Source: JAAXTX01 sp037139695
Lineage (GTDB): Bacteria > Patescibacteriota > Minisyncoccia > Moranbacterales > UBA1568
Assembly: GCA_037139695.1 (NCBI GenBank)
Contig: JBAXFX010000041.1
Coordinates: forward strand, 1-11,496
Direction: 5' to 3'
Length of the DNA: 11,496 nt
In this document: positions 5,532 to 11,496 of the stretch, one piece after another
Layout: each line of letters starts with the position of its first letter
How positions within the stretch are numbered: position 1 is the first letter of the stretch
Notes under the pieces: model-generated
The model's input: the letters and a program-made list of their open reading frames with translations, nothing else
Told to the model about the DNA's origin: nothing
Database searches by the model: none
Program-made: the position numbers and the translations under genes

Positions 5532-6221
5532 TCAATGCTCGTGTACGTTCTTCACGTCCCTCTCGATGAGACCGTCACGGATGGAGATGACCCGATCGGC
5601 GAACTCAGCGACTTCCATCTCATGCGTGATCAGGATGATGGTATGCCCCTGACGGTTGAGTTCCCGGAAGGTCTCCATGACCACCTTGCTTGTCTTCGTG
5701 TCGAGGTTTCCGGTCGGCTCGTCCGCGAATATGATCGCGGGCTCATTGATAAGCGCCCGTGCGATGGCCACGCGTTGCATCTGTCCGCCGGATAGCTGGT
5801 TCGAAAGGTTCAGAAACTTGCTTTCCTCCATCCCGGCATACCTGAGACACTTCCGCGACCGTTCCTCGCGTTCCGCATCGGTCGTGTCGGAATACAGAAG
5901 CGGCAACATGACGTTGCGCAGCACGGTCGTCCTCGGGAGCAGGTTGAATGCCTGGAACACGAACCCGATCTTATTGCGTCGCAGATCCGAAAGCTCGTCG
6001 TCATCGAGCCCTGAGACCTCTTGGCCGTCGAGAAGATACGTGCCGGATGTCGGAGTATCGAGCGCGCCGAGGATATGCATCAAAGTTGACTTACCAGACC
6101 CTGACGGACCGATAATCGCGACGAATTCCCCTTTGTCTATACGGAAGGAGATGCCGGAAACGGCTTTCGTCTCGACATCCCCGTTGATATAGATCTTACA
6201 GATGTTCTTACACTCGATCAT
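5532..6221 (-). CDS. MacB/LolD-type ABC transporter ATPase
   Basis: The product is 229 aa. It has a complete ABC ATPase set: Walker A GPSGSGKS (38-45), Q-loop Gln90 in FVFQAFNLLP, signature LSGGQMQR (143-150), Walker B IIFADEPTGNLD (163-174) and H-loop His200 in ITHE. ADEPTGNLD and FNLLP are typical of the MacB/LolD/FtsE subclass. It would power the adjacent permease. A frame extension to 6263 begins with a poor sequence; the ATG at 6221 follows AAAGAA and starts MIECKNI, the normal position before the first strand. It is 277 nt downstream of macA, with a palindromic repeat in the gap. Confidence 0.93.
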   Translation of the reverse strand: MIECKNICKIYINGDVETKAVSGISFRIDKGEFVAIIGPSGSGKSTLMHILGALDTPTSGTYLLDGQEVSGLDDDELSDLRRNKIGFVFQAFNLLPRTTVLRNVMLPLLYSDTTDAEREERSRKCLRYAGMEESKFLNLSNQLSGGQMQRVAIARALINEPAIIFADEPTGNLDTKTSKVVMETFRELNRQGHTIILITHEMEVAEFADRVISIRDGLIERDVKNVHEH

Positions 6222-6337
6222 TTCTTTGTTGAAAATATTAGTTGACGACGACACCCGACACATCCTCGAAATCGGAACGTACCCGTTACATTGATTCTGA
6301 CCGATGCGACCACATTGGAATCACTCTATCATGCTTC

Positions 6338-6445
6338 CTGCTCCCCTTTCCGAGGGGAGCTCCTCGGCCTTGCGAGGTGAGGGGTGAGATGGCATGTGAA
6401 AAGGATAAGCCGACCCTCACCCTACCCTCTCCCCGTGAGAGAGGT
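6338..6445. repeat. REP-like palindromic repeat in the macA-ATPase gap
   Basis: Stacked inverted repeats fill the gap: GCTCCCCT/AGGGGAGC (6340-6347 with 6353-6360), CCTCG/CGAGG (6362-6366 with 6373-6377) and CCTCTC/GAGAGG (6426-6431 with 6439-6444). A long-range pair GTGAGGG (6378-6384) with CCCTCAC (6414-6420) links them. The wording (CCCTCACCCTACCCTCTCCCC and GAGGTGAGGGGTGAG) resembles intergenic palindromes spread through many bacterial genomes. It could stabilise or attenuate the macA-ATPase transcript. The rest of 6264-6498 shows nothing else. Confidence 0.65.
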
Positions 6446-6498
6446 GGAAAACATCACAGTATCCTCTTTCTCAACCCCACTAACCATGTGATCGGACA

Positions 6499-7680
6499 TT
6501 ATCCCCCGAATCCGCCACCAGGAATCCGGACTCTCGAAGCGGCAGACGAGCTCGTCGTCGTGGTCGTCGTCGCGCTCGGATTGACGGTCTTCGTCACCAC
6601 TTTGTCACCGACATTGAGCCCGCTCACGATTTCCGTTTCGGTATTATTTGCCGCCCCGACCGTCACGTCCGTCTGAACCGGTGTCGTCCCGCTGTTCAAG
6701 ACCTGCACATAGTTCGTATTCCCTTGCTTCTTGATGGCACCACCCGGAACGATGATCACGTCCTGCTTCACACCGGTGATAATGGACGCGGACACGCTCA
6801 TGCCCGGTTTGAGCCGCGGATCAAGCGTATCAAGACTGATCTTCGCGTTATAGGTCACCACTCCCTGCGTCACCGTCCCGAGGGAATCCATCGCGTCCAC
6901 CTTTCCGGAAACAGACAATCCGTCAATCGCTGTGAAGGTCATCATGACCTTCTGCCCGACCTGCACATTCGAAACATCGACCTCGTTGACCTGGACCTGT
7001 GCCTTGATGGTACTCAGGTCTCCGATAATGATAGGAACCGCTCGGGAACTACCGGAAGAAAGTTTGCTCAGGTCGTCGCCGTTCTTGATATTGACCGCAT
7101 TGACCGTTCCGTCCGATGGCGCAACTACCAGACGCTTGCCCGCGGTCTGCTGCTGATACTGCAGGCTCAAATTCGACGTGCCGGACGACTGCTGCGCGAC
7201 CACCAAGGACTGCTCCGCCGCGTCCACCTTTGCCTTGTCGACCGCCCGCTGTTTGGAATTAACGCCACTGTCGCTTCGTTCATCGTTATATAATTGGGTC
7301 TTCGCCTGCTTCAGGGCGATCTCCGCTTGCGTCACCGAATTCTGTGACTGCGCGAACGAGGTCTGTGCCTGAGACGTAGAGACGCTCAACTGATCGTTCA
7401 CGATCGTAAACAGCGCCTGTCCCTTCTTCACCTGATCACCGACACTCACCGACAGGTTGGCAACCGTACCGGTAATCGTCGGATCGATATTCACGCTCTG
7501 GTCCACGACGATATTCCCACTGACCGCGACGGACGTGGTCAATGTTCCCTTCTCCGCGGCCGTCGTGACATACTGCACCTGAGTGCTCGCCGTATTCGCC
7601 TTGGTGTACCAATAGTATCCTCCTCCGATAACAATAACCGCCCCGAGCGCGATCTGCCACTTCTTCAGCTTCAGTTTCAT
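6499..7680 (-). CDS. macA: MacA-like periplasmic-adaptor (HlyD/RND-type) protein
   Basis: The product is 393 aa. An N-terminal anchor (9-25) follows a basic start. Then come a split lipoyl domain (about 60-97 and 180-205; GDQVKKGQALFTI, APSDGTVNAVNIKNGD), a helical hairpin between the halves (98-178, Gln/Ser/Ala-rich), a beta-barrel domain (about 225-305; VNEVDVSNVQVGQKV, DPRLKPGMSVSASI) and a membrane-proximal domain (to about 365). The tail is a Thr/Ser run then Gly-rich (371-393). In monoderm-like cells it would link the permease to the outside of the membrane rather than to TolC. The start is taken at MKLKLKK, with AAGG 4 nt before the ATG; the frame opens 24 nt earlier. It heads the exporter group. 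Confidence 0.9.
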   Translation of the reverse strand: MKLKLKKWQIALGAVIVIGGGYYWYTKANTASTQVQYVTTAAEKGTLTTSVAVSGNIVVDQSVNIDPTITGTVANLSVSVGDQVKKGQALFTIVNDQLSVSTSQAQTSFAQSQNSVTQAEIALKQAKTQLYNDERSDSGVNSKQRAVDKAKVDAAEQSLVVAQQSSGTSNLSLQYQQQTAGKRLVVAPSDGTVNAVNIKNGDDLSKLSSGSSRAVPIIIGDLSTIKAQVQVNEVDVSNVQVGQKVMMTFTAIDGLSVSGKVDAMDSLGTVTQGVVTYNAKISLDTLDPRLKPGMSVSASIITGVKQDVIIVPGGAIKKQGNTNYVQVLNSGTTPVQTDVTVGAANNTETEIVSGLNVGDKVVTKTVNPSATTTTTTSSSAASRVRIPGGGFGG

Positions 7681-7740
7681 ACGCCTTGTTATAAGATAAA
7701 CCAAAAATCGATCCGAATCGTGTTTGCTTCATTCCACTCC

Positions 7741-7765
7741 AGAATATCACTTCCACCGCTCCCAA
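7741..7765 (-). promoter_or_regulatory. Weak candidate macA promoter (extended -10)
   Basis: On the minus strand TGATATTCT gives an extended -10 (TATTCT at 7741-7746) about 54 nt before the macA start site's ATG. The -35 region is poor. Nothing better is seen in 7681-7800. Confidence 0.3.
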
Positions 7766-7799
7766 ACCAGAATCGGTATCTTGTATGCCCTTCCAATAT

Positions 7800-7829
7800 A
7801 AAAAAACCGCCTTTCAAAGCCCTATGCGG
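7800..7829 (-). terminator. Possible terminator upstream of macA
   Basis: On the minus strand CCGC (7826-7829) and GCGG (7807-7810) can pair around a 15-nt loop, followed by seven T (7800-7806). It would stop read-through from the 7978-9127 pair. The stem is short and the loop large. Confidence 0.4.
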
Positions 7830-7927
7830 ATAATACGGCCCGGACAGGGGAAGTTTTCACCGTAGCCACCTTTCCCGACCCTCCGTCACGCCCCGATTCC
7901 CGACATCTGACTTTTCATATTGTTTCT

Positions 7928-7959
7928 AAAAAATTATTCTCCTCCGCAATCGATCGGAG
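7928..7959 (-). terminator. Possible terminator of the RmlD-like gene
   Basis: CTCCG/CGGAG arms (7942-7946 with 7955-7959) lie 19 nt after the stop. A run of six T follows 8 nt later on the minus strand (7928-7933). The spacing to the T-run is long for an intrinsic terminator. The remaining 7834-7927 shows no gene. Confidence 0.35.
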
Positions 7960-7977
7960 CCGGAACGGTCAACGGTG

Positions 7978-8829
7978 TCAAAACCTCCCTATCTTGGAAG
8001 GAACGAAACTGAGCGCTTTTGTGGCAAGCGAACTATCCAACGAAGTGTCCCGTGGAAAATCGTCCGTCATGTCGGTCTCCAACTGAGGACCGACAAGGTT
8101 GATGTCGGCGGCAAAGACAGAAACGAGGGCACGATAAAATTCAAGCAGGCTCATTCTCGGCCCAGCAATATGCAGAATGCCCGCGTAGTCGATCTCGAGC
8201 AGTTTCCAGGTAGCCGCAGCGAGATCGTCGACGAACGTGAAGCTCCGAAATGCATCAGCGAACCGTCTGACCGTATTTCCGAAGGATACCGCTTCTAACA
8301 CTTCCTTCGTTCGTTTGTCGAGACCATCCCCGTTACGGCCATAGATATAGCTTGTCCGCACAATCGCCCAATCAGGAAGAAATTCCCGAATGGTGCTCTC
8401 GGCACGTTTCTTCCACCGTCCATATGATCCAAGAGGGTTCAAGACATCATTCTCCGTATACATACCTTTTTTGCCATCGAATACCGAATCGGTAGAGAAA
8501 AAAATGAGACGGATCGACCGTTCCTTTATCACGCGAACGAATGAAGAAAACGACGACGCGAAAAGTTCAGGATCTTCACTGAAGCCGGCGGATTTCGCAA
8601 GATATACGACGATATCTGGAGCGACAGTCGAAATCAGCATTTCTGTCGCGACCGCATCGGTAACATCAAGCAAGTATTCCCGAATTCCTTGTATTCCCGT
8701 GTAGCAAGACGCACCCGTAGAATGAATCTCATAACGACCGTGTGGCGCGAGCTCCAAGAATCTTCGACCGAAAAAACCGCTTCCTCCGATTACGAGTATC
8801 TTTTTTTCATTACGATATTTCTTATTCAT
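7978..8829 (-). CDS. RmlD-like NAD(P)-dependent sugar reductase/epimerase
   Basis: The product is 283 aa, the usual size for dTDP-4-dehydrorhamnose reductase-like SDR enzymes. It has a Rossmann nucleotide loop GGSGFFG (15-21), the RmlD-type FSTDSVFDG (111-119), the catalytic pair Tyr136/Lys140 in YGRWK, and RTSYIYG plus FTFVDDLA typical of extended SDRs. It probably reduces or epimerises a nucleotide-activated sugar for surface polysaccharide. No other rhamnose genes are here, so the substrate is open; an epimerase or the MAT2B-like branch is possible. The chosen ATG overlaps the upstream gene's stop by 8 nt, implying coupled translation. The frame opens nine codons earlier inside that gene. 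Confidence 0.85.
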   Translation of the reverse strand: MNKKYRNEKKILVIGGSGFFGRRFLELAPHGRYEIHSTGASCYTGIQGIREYLLDVTDAVATEMLISTVAPDIVVYLAKSAGFSEDPELFASSFSSFVRVIKERSIRLIFFSTDSVFDGKKGMYTENDVLNPLGSYGRWKKRAESTIREFLPDWAIVRTSYIYGRNGDGLDKRTKEVLEAVSFGNTVRRFADAFRSFTFVDDLAAATWKLLEIDYAGILHIAGPRMSLLEFYRALVSVFAADINLVGPQLETDMTDDFPRDTSLDSSLATKALSFVPSKIGRF

Positions 8830-9127
8830 CACCGGATTTTTCCGCTTCCGTACCATTATCCGCTCCCGTCGAATTTACACTCCAGTCGTACGGTTTCTTG
8901 AACAGGTAGTTCTCCTCGGCCTTTTCCTTGCAGAACTCGTACGCCCGATCGGAAAACTGTTCCGTCCGCGCGCAGTCCATCCAGGCTTCCATATCGCGCA
9001 CATTGCTCTCCCGATACCGCACATACTGTCCGAACGCATAGCTTAGACTGAAGATGAGCGCGGCCGCCGTCAATAGCCCCTTGATGATCCGATCAAATGT
9101 CCATTCACCGCAACATTTCTTGTCCAT
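8822..9127 (-). CDS. Small signal-anchored protein with paired cysteines, unknown function
   Basis: The product is 101 aa and I do not recognise a family. A basic, Cys-containing start (MDKKCCGEW) is followed by one membrane segment (about 15-34) and a charged soluble tail. The tail holds Cys52 and Cys66 in a helical stretch (MDCARTEQFSDRAYEFCKEK), a CX13C pair that could form a disulfide outside the cell. The C-terminus is acidic and disordered. A TTG four codons upstream is an alternative start. It overlaps the RmlD-like gene by 8 nt and is its likely operon partner. The overlap and non-random composition support a real gene. Confidence 0.65.
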   Translation of the reverse strand: MDKKCCGEWTFDRIIKGLLTAAALIFSLSYAFGQYVRYRESNVRDMEAWMDCARTEQFSDRAYEFCKEKAEENYLFKKPYDWSVNSTGADNGTEAEKSGDE

Positions 9128-9372
9128 AATGTTTTTCAATTATCCATATATCGAAACCATACACCCGAACTGATCTACCCACAACGCCACCGTTCCAAAG
9201 TTTGAAATTCAGGCACTGGTAGTCGATTAGGTTGGTTTCTTAAAGTTTATCAAATCTTCTTCCAAAATTATCCTATTTCTCACCCAATTCTCCCACCGCA
9301 AAACCCCATTGTAAAGCCTCTGTTTATGGCTTTATTTAAGGAATAATAAGGACTTTTCGATTACAAATTATA
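9128..9372. other. Gene-free AT-rich gap with one hairpin
   Basis: No ORF of note lies between the small protein's start and the RNA promoter. A perfect 7-bp hairpin TAAAGCC/GGCTTTA (9313-9319 with 9329-9335) followed by TTTAA could be a weak terminator or a binding site. I found no convincing promoter for the 9127 gene, although AT-rich stretches at 9128-9150 could serve. Confidence 0.5.
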
Positions 9373-9401
9373 TTGACAGCGTGCTGGCGGTGTGCTACTC
9401 T
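9373..9401 (+). promoter_or_regulatory. Strong promoter of the small RNA gene
   Basis: A perfect -35 TTGACA (9373-9378), an exact 17-bp spacer and -10 TACTCT (9396-9401) with an extended-10 TG at 9393-9394. The expected start falls at about 9405-9408, exactly where the first RNA stem begins. Confidence 0.85.
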
Positions 9402-9404
9402 TTC

Positions 9405-9492
9405 GTCAGAACGAGAACTCCGAGACAAATCCCAGTGGGAGAGTTCTACGGAACTATCGGGTGTTCTGACCCCGGCGTATGCCGGGGTTTTT
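9405..9492 (+). ncRNA. Free-standing structured small RNA, about 88 nt, unknown class
   Basis: The promoter, structured body and terminator are in perfect register, and no ORF fits. An 8-bp closing stem GTCAGAAC/GTTCTGAC (9405-9412 with 9463-9470) encloses a 7-bp stem AGAACTC/GAGTTCT (9414-9420 with 9441-9447). That stem is capped by TCCC-AGT-GGGA (9430-9440) and carries the bulge CGAGACAAA (9421-9429). CCGA (9420-9423) could pair with TCGG (9457-9460) as a pseudoknot. No downstream gene lies on this strand, so it is not a leader. It does not match 6S, SRP, tmRNA, RNase P or riboswitches that I know. It shares sequence blocks with the 1-290 array and is tail to tail with a DUF3800 gene. Confidence 0.78.
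9469..9492 (+). terminator. Intrinsic terminator of the small RNA
   Basis: CCCCGGC/GCCGGGG (9470-9476 with 9481-9487, loop GTAT, plus an A-T pair) is followed by five T (9488-9492). The minus strand lacks a T-run after the stem, so it is directional. Its last base touches the DUF3800 stop codon. Confidence 0.92.
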
Positions 9493-10041
9493 CTATTGTA
9501 GGACAAGTATTATCTTTTCCTTTCGAAATCTCTTATACCACAGTGCGATGTTTTTGTTCGGCTTTTCATCAAAGAATGCACGCGCAAGCCCTGCCATAGC
9601 ATCCGCTACACGTACCCCGGCATATTTCGTATCGTCAACCAATTTCAGCTTCTTTGTCGAAACACCCTTGTCACGAAGCACTTTCTTCATCTGACGCGAA
9701 TATTGTTTCGGTTTCTTCCCGTCGATATATATCGCCCGAATATCGTTCTCGACAAGCATATGAAGAAGTATCTTCTCAAGTTCCTGCTCAGGATAACGAA
9801 CTGGATTCCTGACAATACCGATCTTCACCGTAAAATCTACCTTGAGGAGATCCTGAAAAAATCGCTCTCGGACCGGCCAAGCAGCCTTCGCCCAATGAAA
9901 CGACCCTATTCCGAGGCGTTCTTCCGATTGTTTCACTGCATATTCAAAAGCCTGTAAATCGTTAACGGATACATAGACAAATGCGAATGCAGAATGATCG
10001 GTTTGTTTATTCGTCCCAGACTCATCAACAAATACGTTCAT
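9493..10041 (-). CDS. DUF3800 family protein
   Basis: The product is 182 aa. It opens with the DUF3800 hallmark VFVDESG (3-9; Asp6-Glu7). A second acidic strand is IYIDGKK (Asp107), and the C-terminal motif is DTKYAGVRVADAMAGLAR (Asp137, Asp147). Alternating beta strands and spaced acidic residues fit an RNase H-like nuclease fold; this is inference, since the family has no settled activity. Its genes are scattered in mobile and defence-like settings, and several structured RNA motifs have been named after it. The ATG at 10041 is preferred over a TTG two codons earlier; there is no Shine-Dalgarno sequence. The stop abuts the terminator of the convergent small RNA, so the two transcripts would overlap in antisense. 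Confidence 0.85.
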   Translation of the reverse strand: MNVFVDESGTNKQTDHSAFAFVYVSVNDLQAFEYAVKQSEERLGIGSFHWAKAAWPVRERFFQDLLKVDFTVKIGIVRNPVRYPEQELEKILLHMLVENDIRAIYIDGKKPKQYSRQMKKVLRDKGVSTKKLKLVDDTKYAGVRVADAMAGLARAFFDEKPNKNIALWYKRFRKEKIILVLQ

Positions 10042-10067
10042 ACTCAATCAAGTAGTATTTCGTCTCT

Positions 10068-10096
10068 ATTTTCCCACCGCATACTAAACATGTAAA
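10068..10096 (-). promoter_or_regulatory. Probable promoter of the DUF3800 gene
   Basis: On the minus strand TTTACA (10091-10096), a 17-bp spacer and GAAAAT (10068-10073). The start would be near 10061, giving a leader of about 20 nt. Confidence 0.45.
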
Positions 10097-10113
10097 GTTT
10101 CACACAAGTGATA

Positions 10114-10147
10114 AAGCAAAAGCCCGCCATGAGACGGACTTTTGCTT
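10114..10147 (-). terminator. Terminator after the nitroreductase gene
   Basis: A 9-bp stem AAGCAAAAG/CTTTTGCTT (10114-10122 with 10139-10147) continues inward as CCG/CGG. It sits 22 nt after the stop, and the minus-strand arm ends in GCTTTATC, so the T-run is short. Confidence 0.65.
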
Positions 10148-10168
10148 AAACGGAATCTAATACTTCTC

Positions 10169-10783
10169 CTATACCTCCGTAAACAGGTCCTCTTTAGAGA
10201 AGCGGGTCTTGGAGCGGGAAGAACCTTCAGCGCGGTAGCCGAGGGGCAGGAGGAGGACCGGGGTAAAGATTTCTGGCAAATTGAAAATCCCCTTGATGGC
10301 GGCGAAGTCACATCCTTCCATGGGACACGAATCGACCTCGAGTTCCGCGGCGGCGGCCAGAGCGAATCCGAGCGCGATATAGGCCTGCTTGGCGGTCCAT
10401 TCCCGACCGGCTTCCCCTTCGTACCGGCCGGCCATCTTCCGGAACATCTCCAGCATCTTCACGGCCTTCTCGGACGAGACCGGGTCTTCCCCCGTCGCGA
10501 GCTTCACGTACGCGTCGACCCGGTCGAGGATATCCGTCCGCGAGAAAAACACCAGCACATGCGAGGCATCGGCCGGCTGTGGCTGACCGTACGAAGCGGC
10601 TTGAAGTTTCTTCTTCGTTTCGGAATCCGTCACGACCAGGACGTGGAATGGCTGTAACCCGTATGAGGTCGGCGCCATGCGGATCGCCTCGAGGATCTTC
10701 CCGACCGACTCATCGGAAAGCTTCTTTTCCGGATCGAACTTCTTCGTCGCGAACCGCCAATCGAGCTGTGTGAGGAATGACAT
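10169..10783 (-). CDS. NfsB-like NAD(P)H nitroreductase (FMN)
   Basis: The product is 204 aa, slightly shorter than E. coli NfsB (217). Family landmarks appear in order: RFATKKFD (FMN phosphate contact, near residue 10), APTSYGLQPFHVLVV (the SSxNxQPW region), ASHVLVFF, EWTAKQAYIALG, DSCPMEGCD (the PIEGFD position) and the tail LFTEV, which matches NfsB closely. Such enzymes are FMN homodimers that reduce nitroaromatics, quinones or flavins with NAD(P)H in the cytoplasm. The ATG at 10783 begins MSFLTQLDWRFATKKFD, the natural N-terminus; the frame opens 51 nt earlier. It lies 60 nt downstream of the membrane protein gene in the same direction and probably shares its mRNA. Confidence 0.9.
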   Translation of the reverse strand: MSFLTQLDWRFATKKFDPEKKLSDESVGKILEAIRMAPTSYGLQPFHVLVVTDSETKKKLQAASYGQPQPADASHVLVFFSRTDILDRVDAYVKLATGEDPVSSEKAVKMLEMFRKMAGRYEGEAGREWTAKQAYIALGFALAAAAELEVDSCPMEGCDFAAIKGIFNLPEIFTPVLLLPLGYRAEGSSRSKTRFSKEDLFTEV

Positions 10784-10843
10784 AGGATTATCGGTTAATG
10801 AGTCAATAAGCGAGCCATGGAAACCATTCAACAATAAATCGAT

Positions 10844-11398
10844 TCAGAACCTCACCAACAAATGCCCGACGAAGGTCAGAAACACGAGGACGACACCGAT
10901 CCAGAACCGGGAATGGAGAAAGTAATTCCCTTTGAAAAAAGCCGGTGGCATGCCGGGAATCTTCAGGAGGAGTCCGGTGAATCCATTCAGAAATACCAAG
11001 GCAAGGACAAGATAGAGAAAGACATTGTCCCGGAGACTGTTCGTGAAGGCACAGTGCAGGAAGACCGACGAGACGGCGACGATGCCGAGGTACGGATGCG
11101 TGACATTGAGAAGCGACAGCGACCGCCCCGAAAGCGTTTTCAGCTCGGCCATGTCGGGCGTATCGAGCCATCCGCTTCTGAGGATGACCCATTTGAGCAC
11201 CGTCCGACCATACATCGCGACGAGCGAAACGAAGGCGACTCCGCCAAGGAGTCTGCCAAATCCGTTCGCGGTCGAACGTCGCGGAATGCCGGAGGGCCCG
11301 CCGATCGAATACGCGTACCACACGCCGAACACCGTCGCGACTATGACGGTGGCCGCGAACAAGTATAGTGGTAGGTTTTTTCTCGCCATCGGATTCAT
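10844..11398 (-). CDS. Multi-TM membrane protein, possible haem-binding (cytochrome b/ferric reductase-like)
   Basis: The product is 184 aa with about five hydrophobic segments: near 9-32, 46-66, 100-118, 125-145 and 162-183. Counted from this start, histidines lie at 101 and 115 in THPYLGIVAVSSVFLHCA (14 apart, one helix) and at 162 and 179 in the last helix. Paired histidines across two helices are the usual arrangement for b-type haems in ferric-reductase and cytochrome b561-like proteins. The family itself is not certain. The ATG at 11398 is chosen because GGGAG sits 4 nt upstream; ATGs at 11407 and 11389 are alternatives. Being just upstream of a flavin reductase, it could pass electrons across the membrane. 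No clear promoter is seen in 11399-11496. Confidence 0.65.
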   Translation of the reverse strand: MNPMARKNLPLYLFAATVIVATVFGVWYAYSIGGPSGIPRRSTANGFGRLLGGVAFVSLVAMYGRTVLKWVILRSGWLDTPDMAELKTLSGRSLSLLNVTHPYLGIVAVSSVFLHCAFTNSLRDNVFLYLVLALVFLNGFTGLLLKIPGMPPAFFKGNYFLHSRFWIGVVLVFLTFVGHLLVRF

Positions 11399-11496
11399 GA
11401 CTCCCATGATATCAGCTAAAGCGCCCCGGCTCAATATCCGGCTAAGTATCTATCTCAAATCTCATGTCGAGCTGTAAATCCGAAAATTTCGAGCGA

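Noticed and set aside
9405..9492. Riboswitch or attenuator reading of the small RNA
   Set aside because: No gene follows on the same strand; the next genes all run in the opposite direction.
10803..11321. Minus-strand 172-aa ORF overlapping the membrane protein gene
   Set aside because: It lacks coherent hydrophobic segments, while the chosen frame has regular TM helices and a GGGAG ribosome site.

Overview
The window looks like a piece of a Patescibacteria (Candidate Phyla Radiation) chromosome or a close relative. The gene mix points that way: a single-TM C39-like peptidase, a slipin, a Gly-rich DUF5666 protein beside a MacA/MacB exporter, a compact LexA, a DUF3800 protein, and few or no Shine-Dalgarno sites before the starts. 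This is inference from gene content; there is no marker gene. TGA acts as a normal stop, so the recoded Gracilibacteria/Absconditabacteria lineages are unlikely.

Layout, left to right. (1) 1-290: two tandem copies (period 157) of a highly foldable element, probably an RNA array that began before the window, followed by a terminator-like hairpin with seven T. (2) 420-1244 (+): membrane-anchored C39-like cysteine peptidase with a promoter so close to the ATG that its mRNA may be leaderless. (3) 1300-1331: perfect 32-bp AT-rich palindrome between convergent genes. (4) 1441-2599 (-): a two-TM unknown protein with its own strong promoter and a 12-codon upstream ORF, then lexA, whose promoter carries several dyads. 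(5) 2771-3535 (+): slipin, ending at a bidirectional terminator. (6) 3644-7680 (-): macA adaptor, macB-type ATPase, FtsX-like permease and a DUF5666 protein, with a palindromic repeat in the macA-ATPase gap and a purine-rich low-complexity spacer before the DUF5666 gene. (7) 7978-9127 (-): small signal-anchored protein overlapping an RmlD-like NAD-dependent sugar reductase. (8) 9373-9492 (+): a free-standing small RNA gene with a textbook promoter, multi-stem body and intrinsic terminator. (9) 9493-10041 (-): DUF3800 protein, tail to tail with that RNA. (10) 10169-11398 (-): NfsB-like nitroreductase downstream of a four-helix membrane protein with histidines placed as possible haem ligands.

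The most novel signal is RNA. The tandem elements at 1-290 and the small RNA at 9405-9492 share ordered sequence blocks (a start of CGTCAGRACGAGAAC, then CGAGAC, CCCAG and GGGAGAGTYCT) and comparable closing stems, so they may belong to one undescribed RNA family. In the tandem copies the flanking sequence is nearly identical, yet one hairpin has entirely different arms that still pair perfectly, which is the pattern expected of selected RNA structure. The compact member sits directly beside a DUF3800 gene, a family already linked to structured RNAs.

Most protein calls rest on recognisable motifs read by eye. RNA, promoter and operator calls are structural readings with no homology search behind them.
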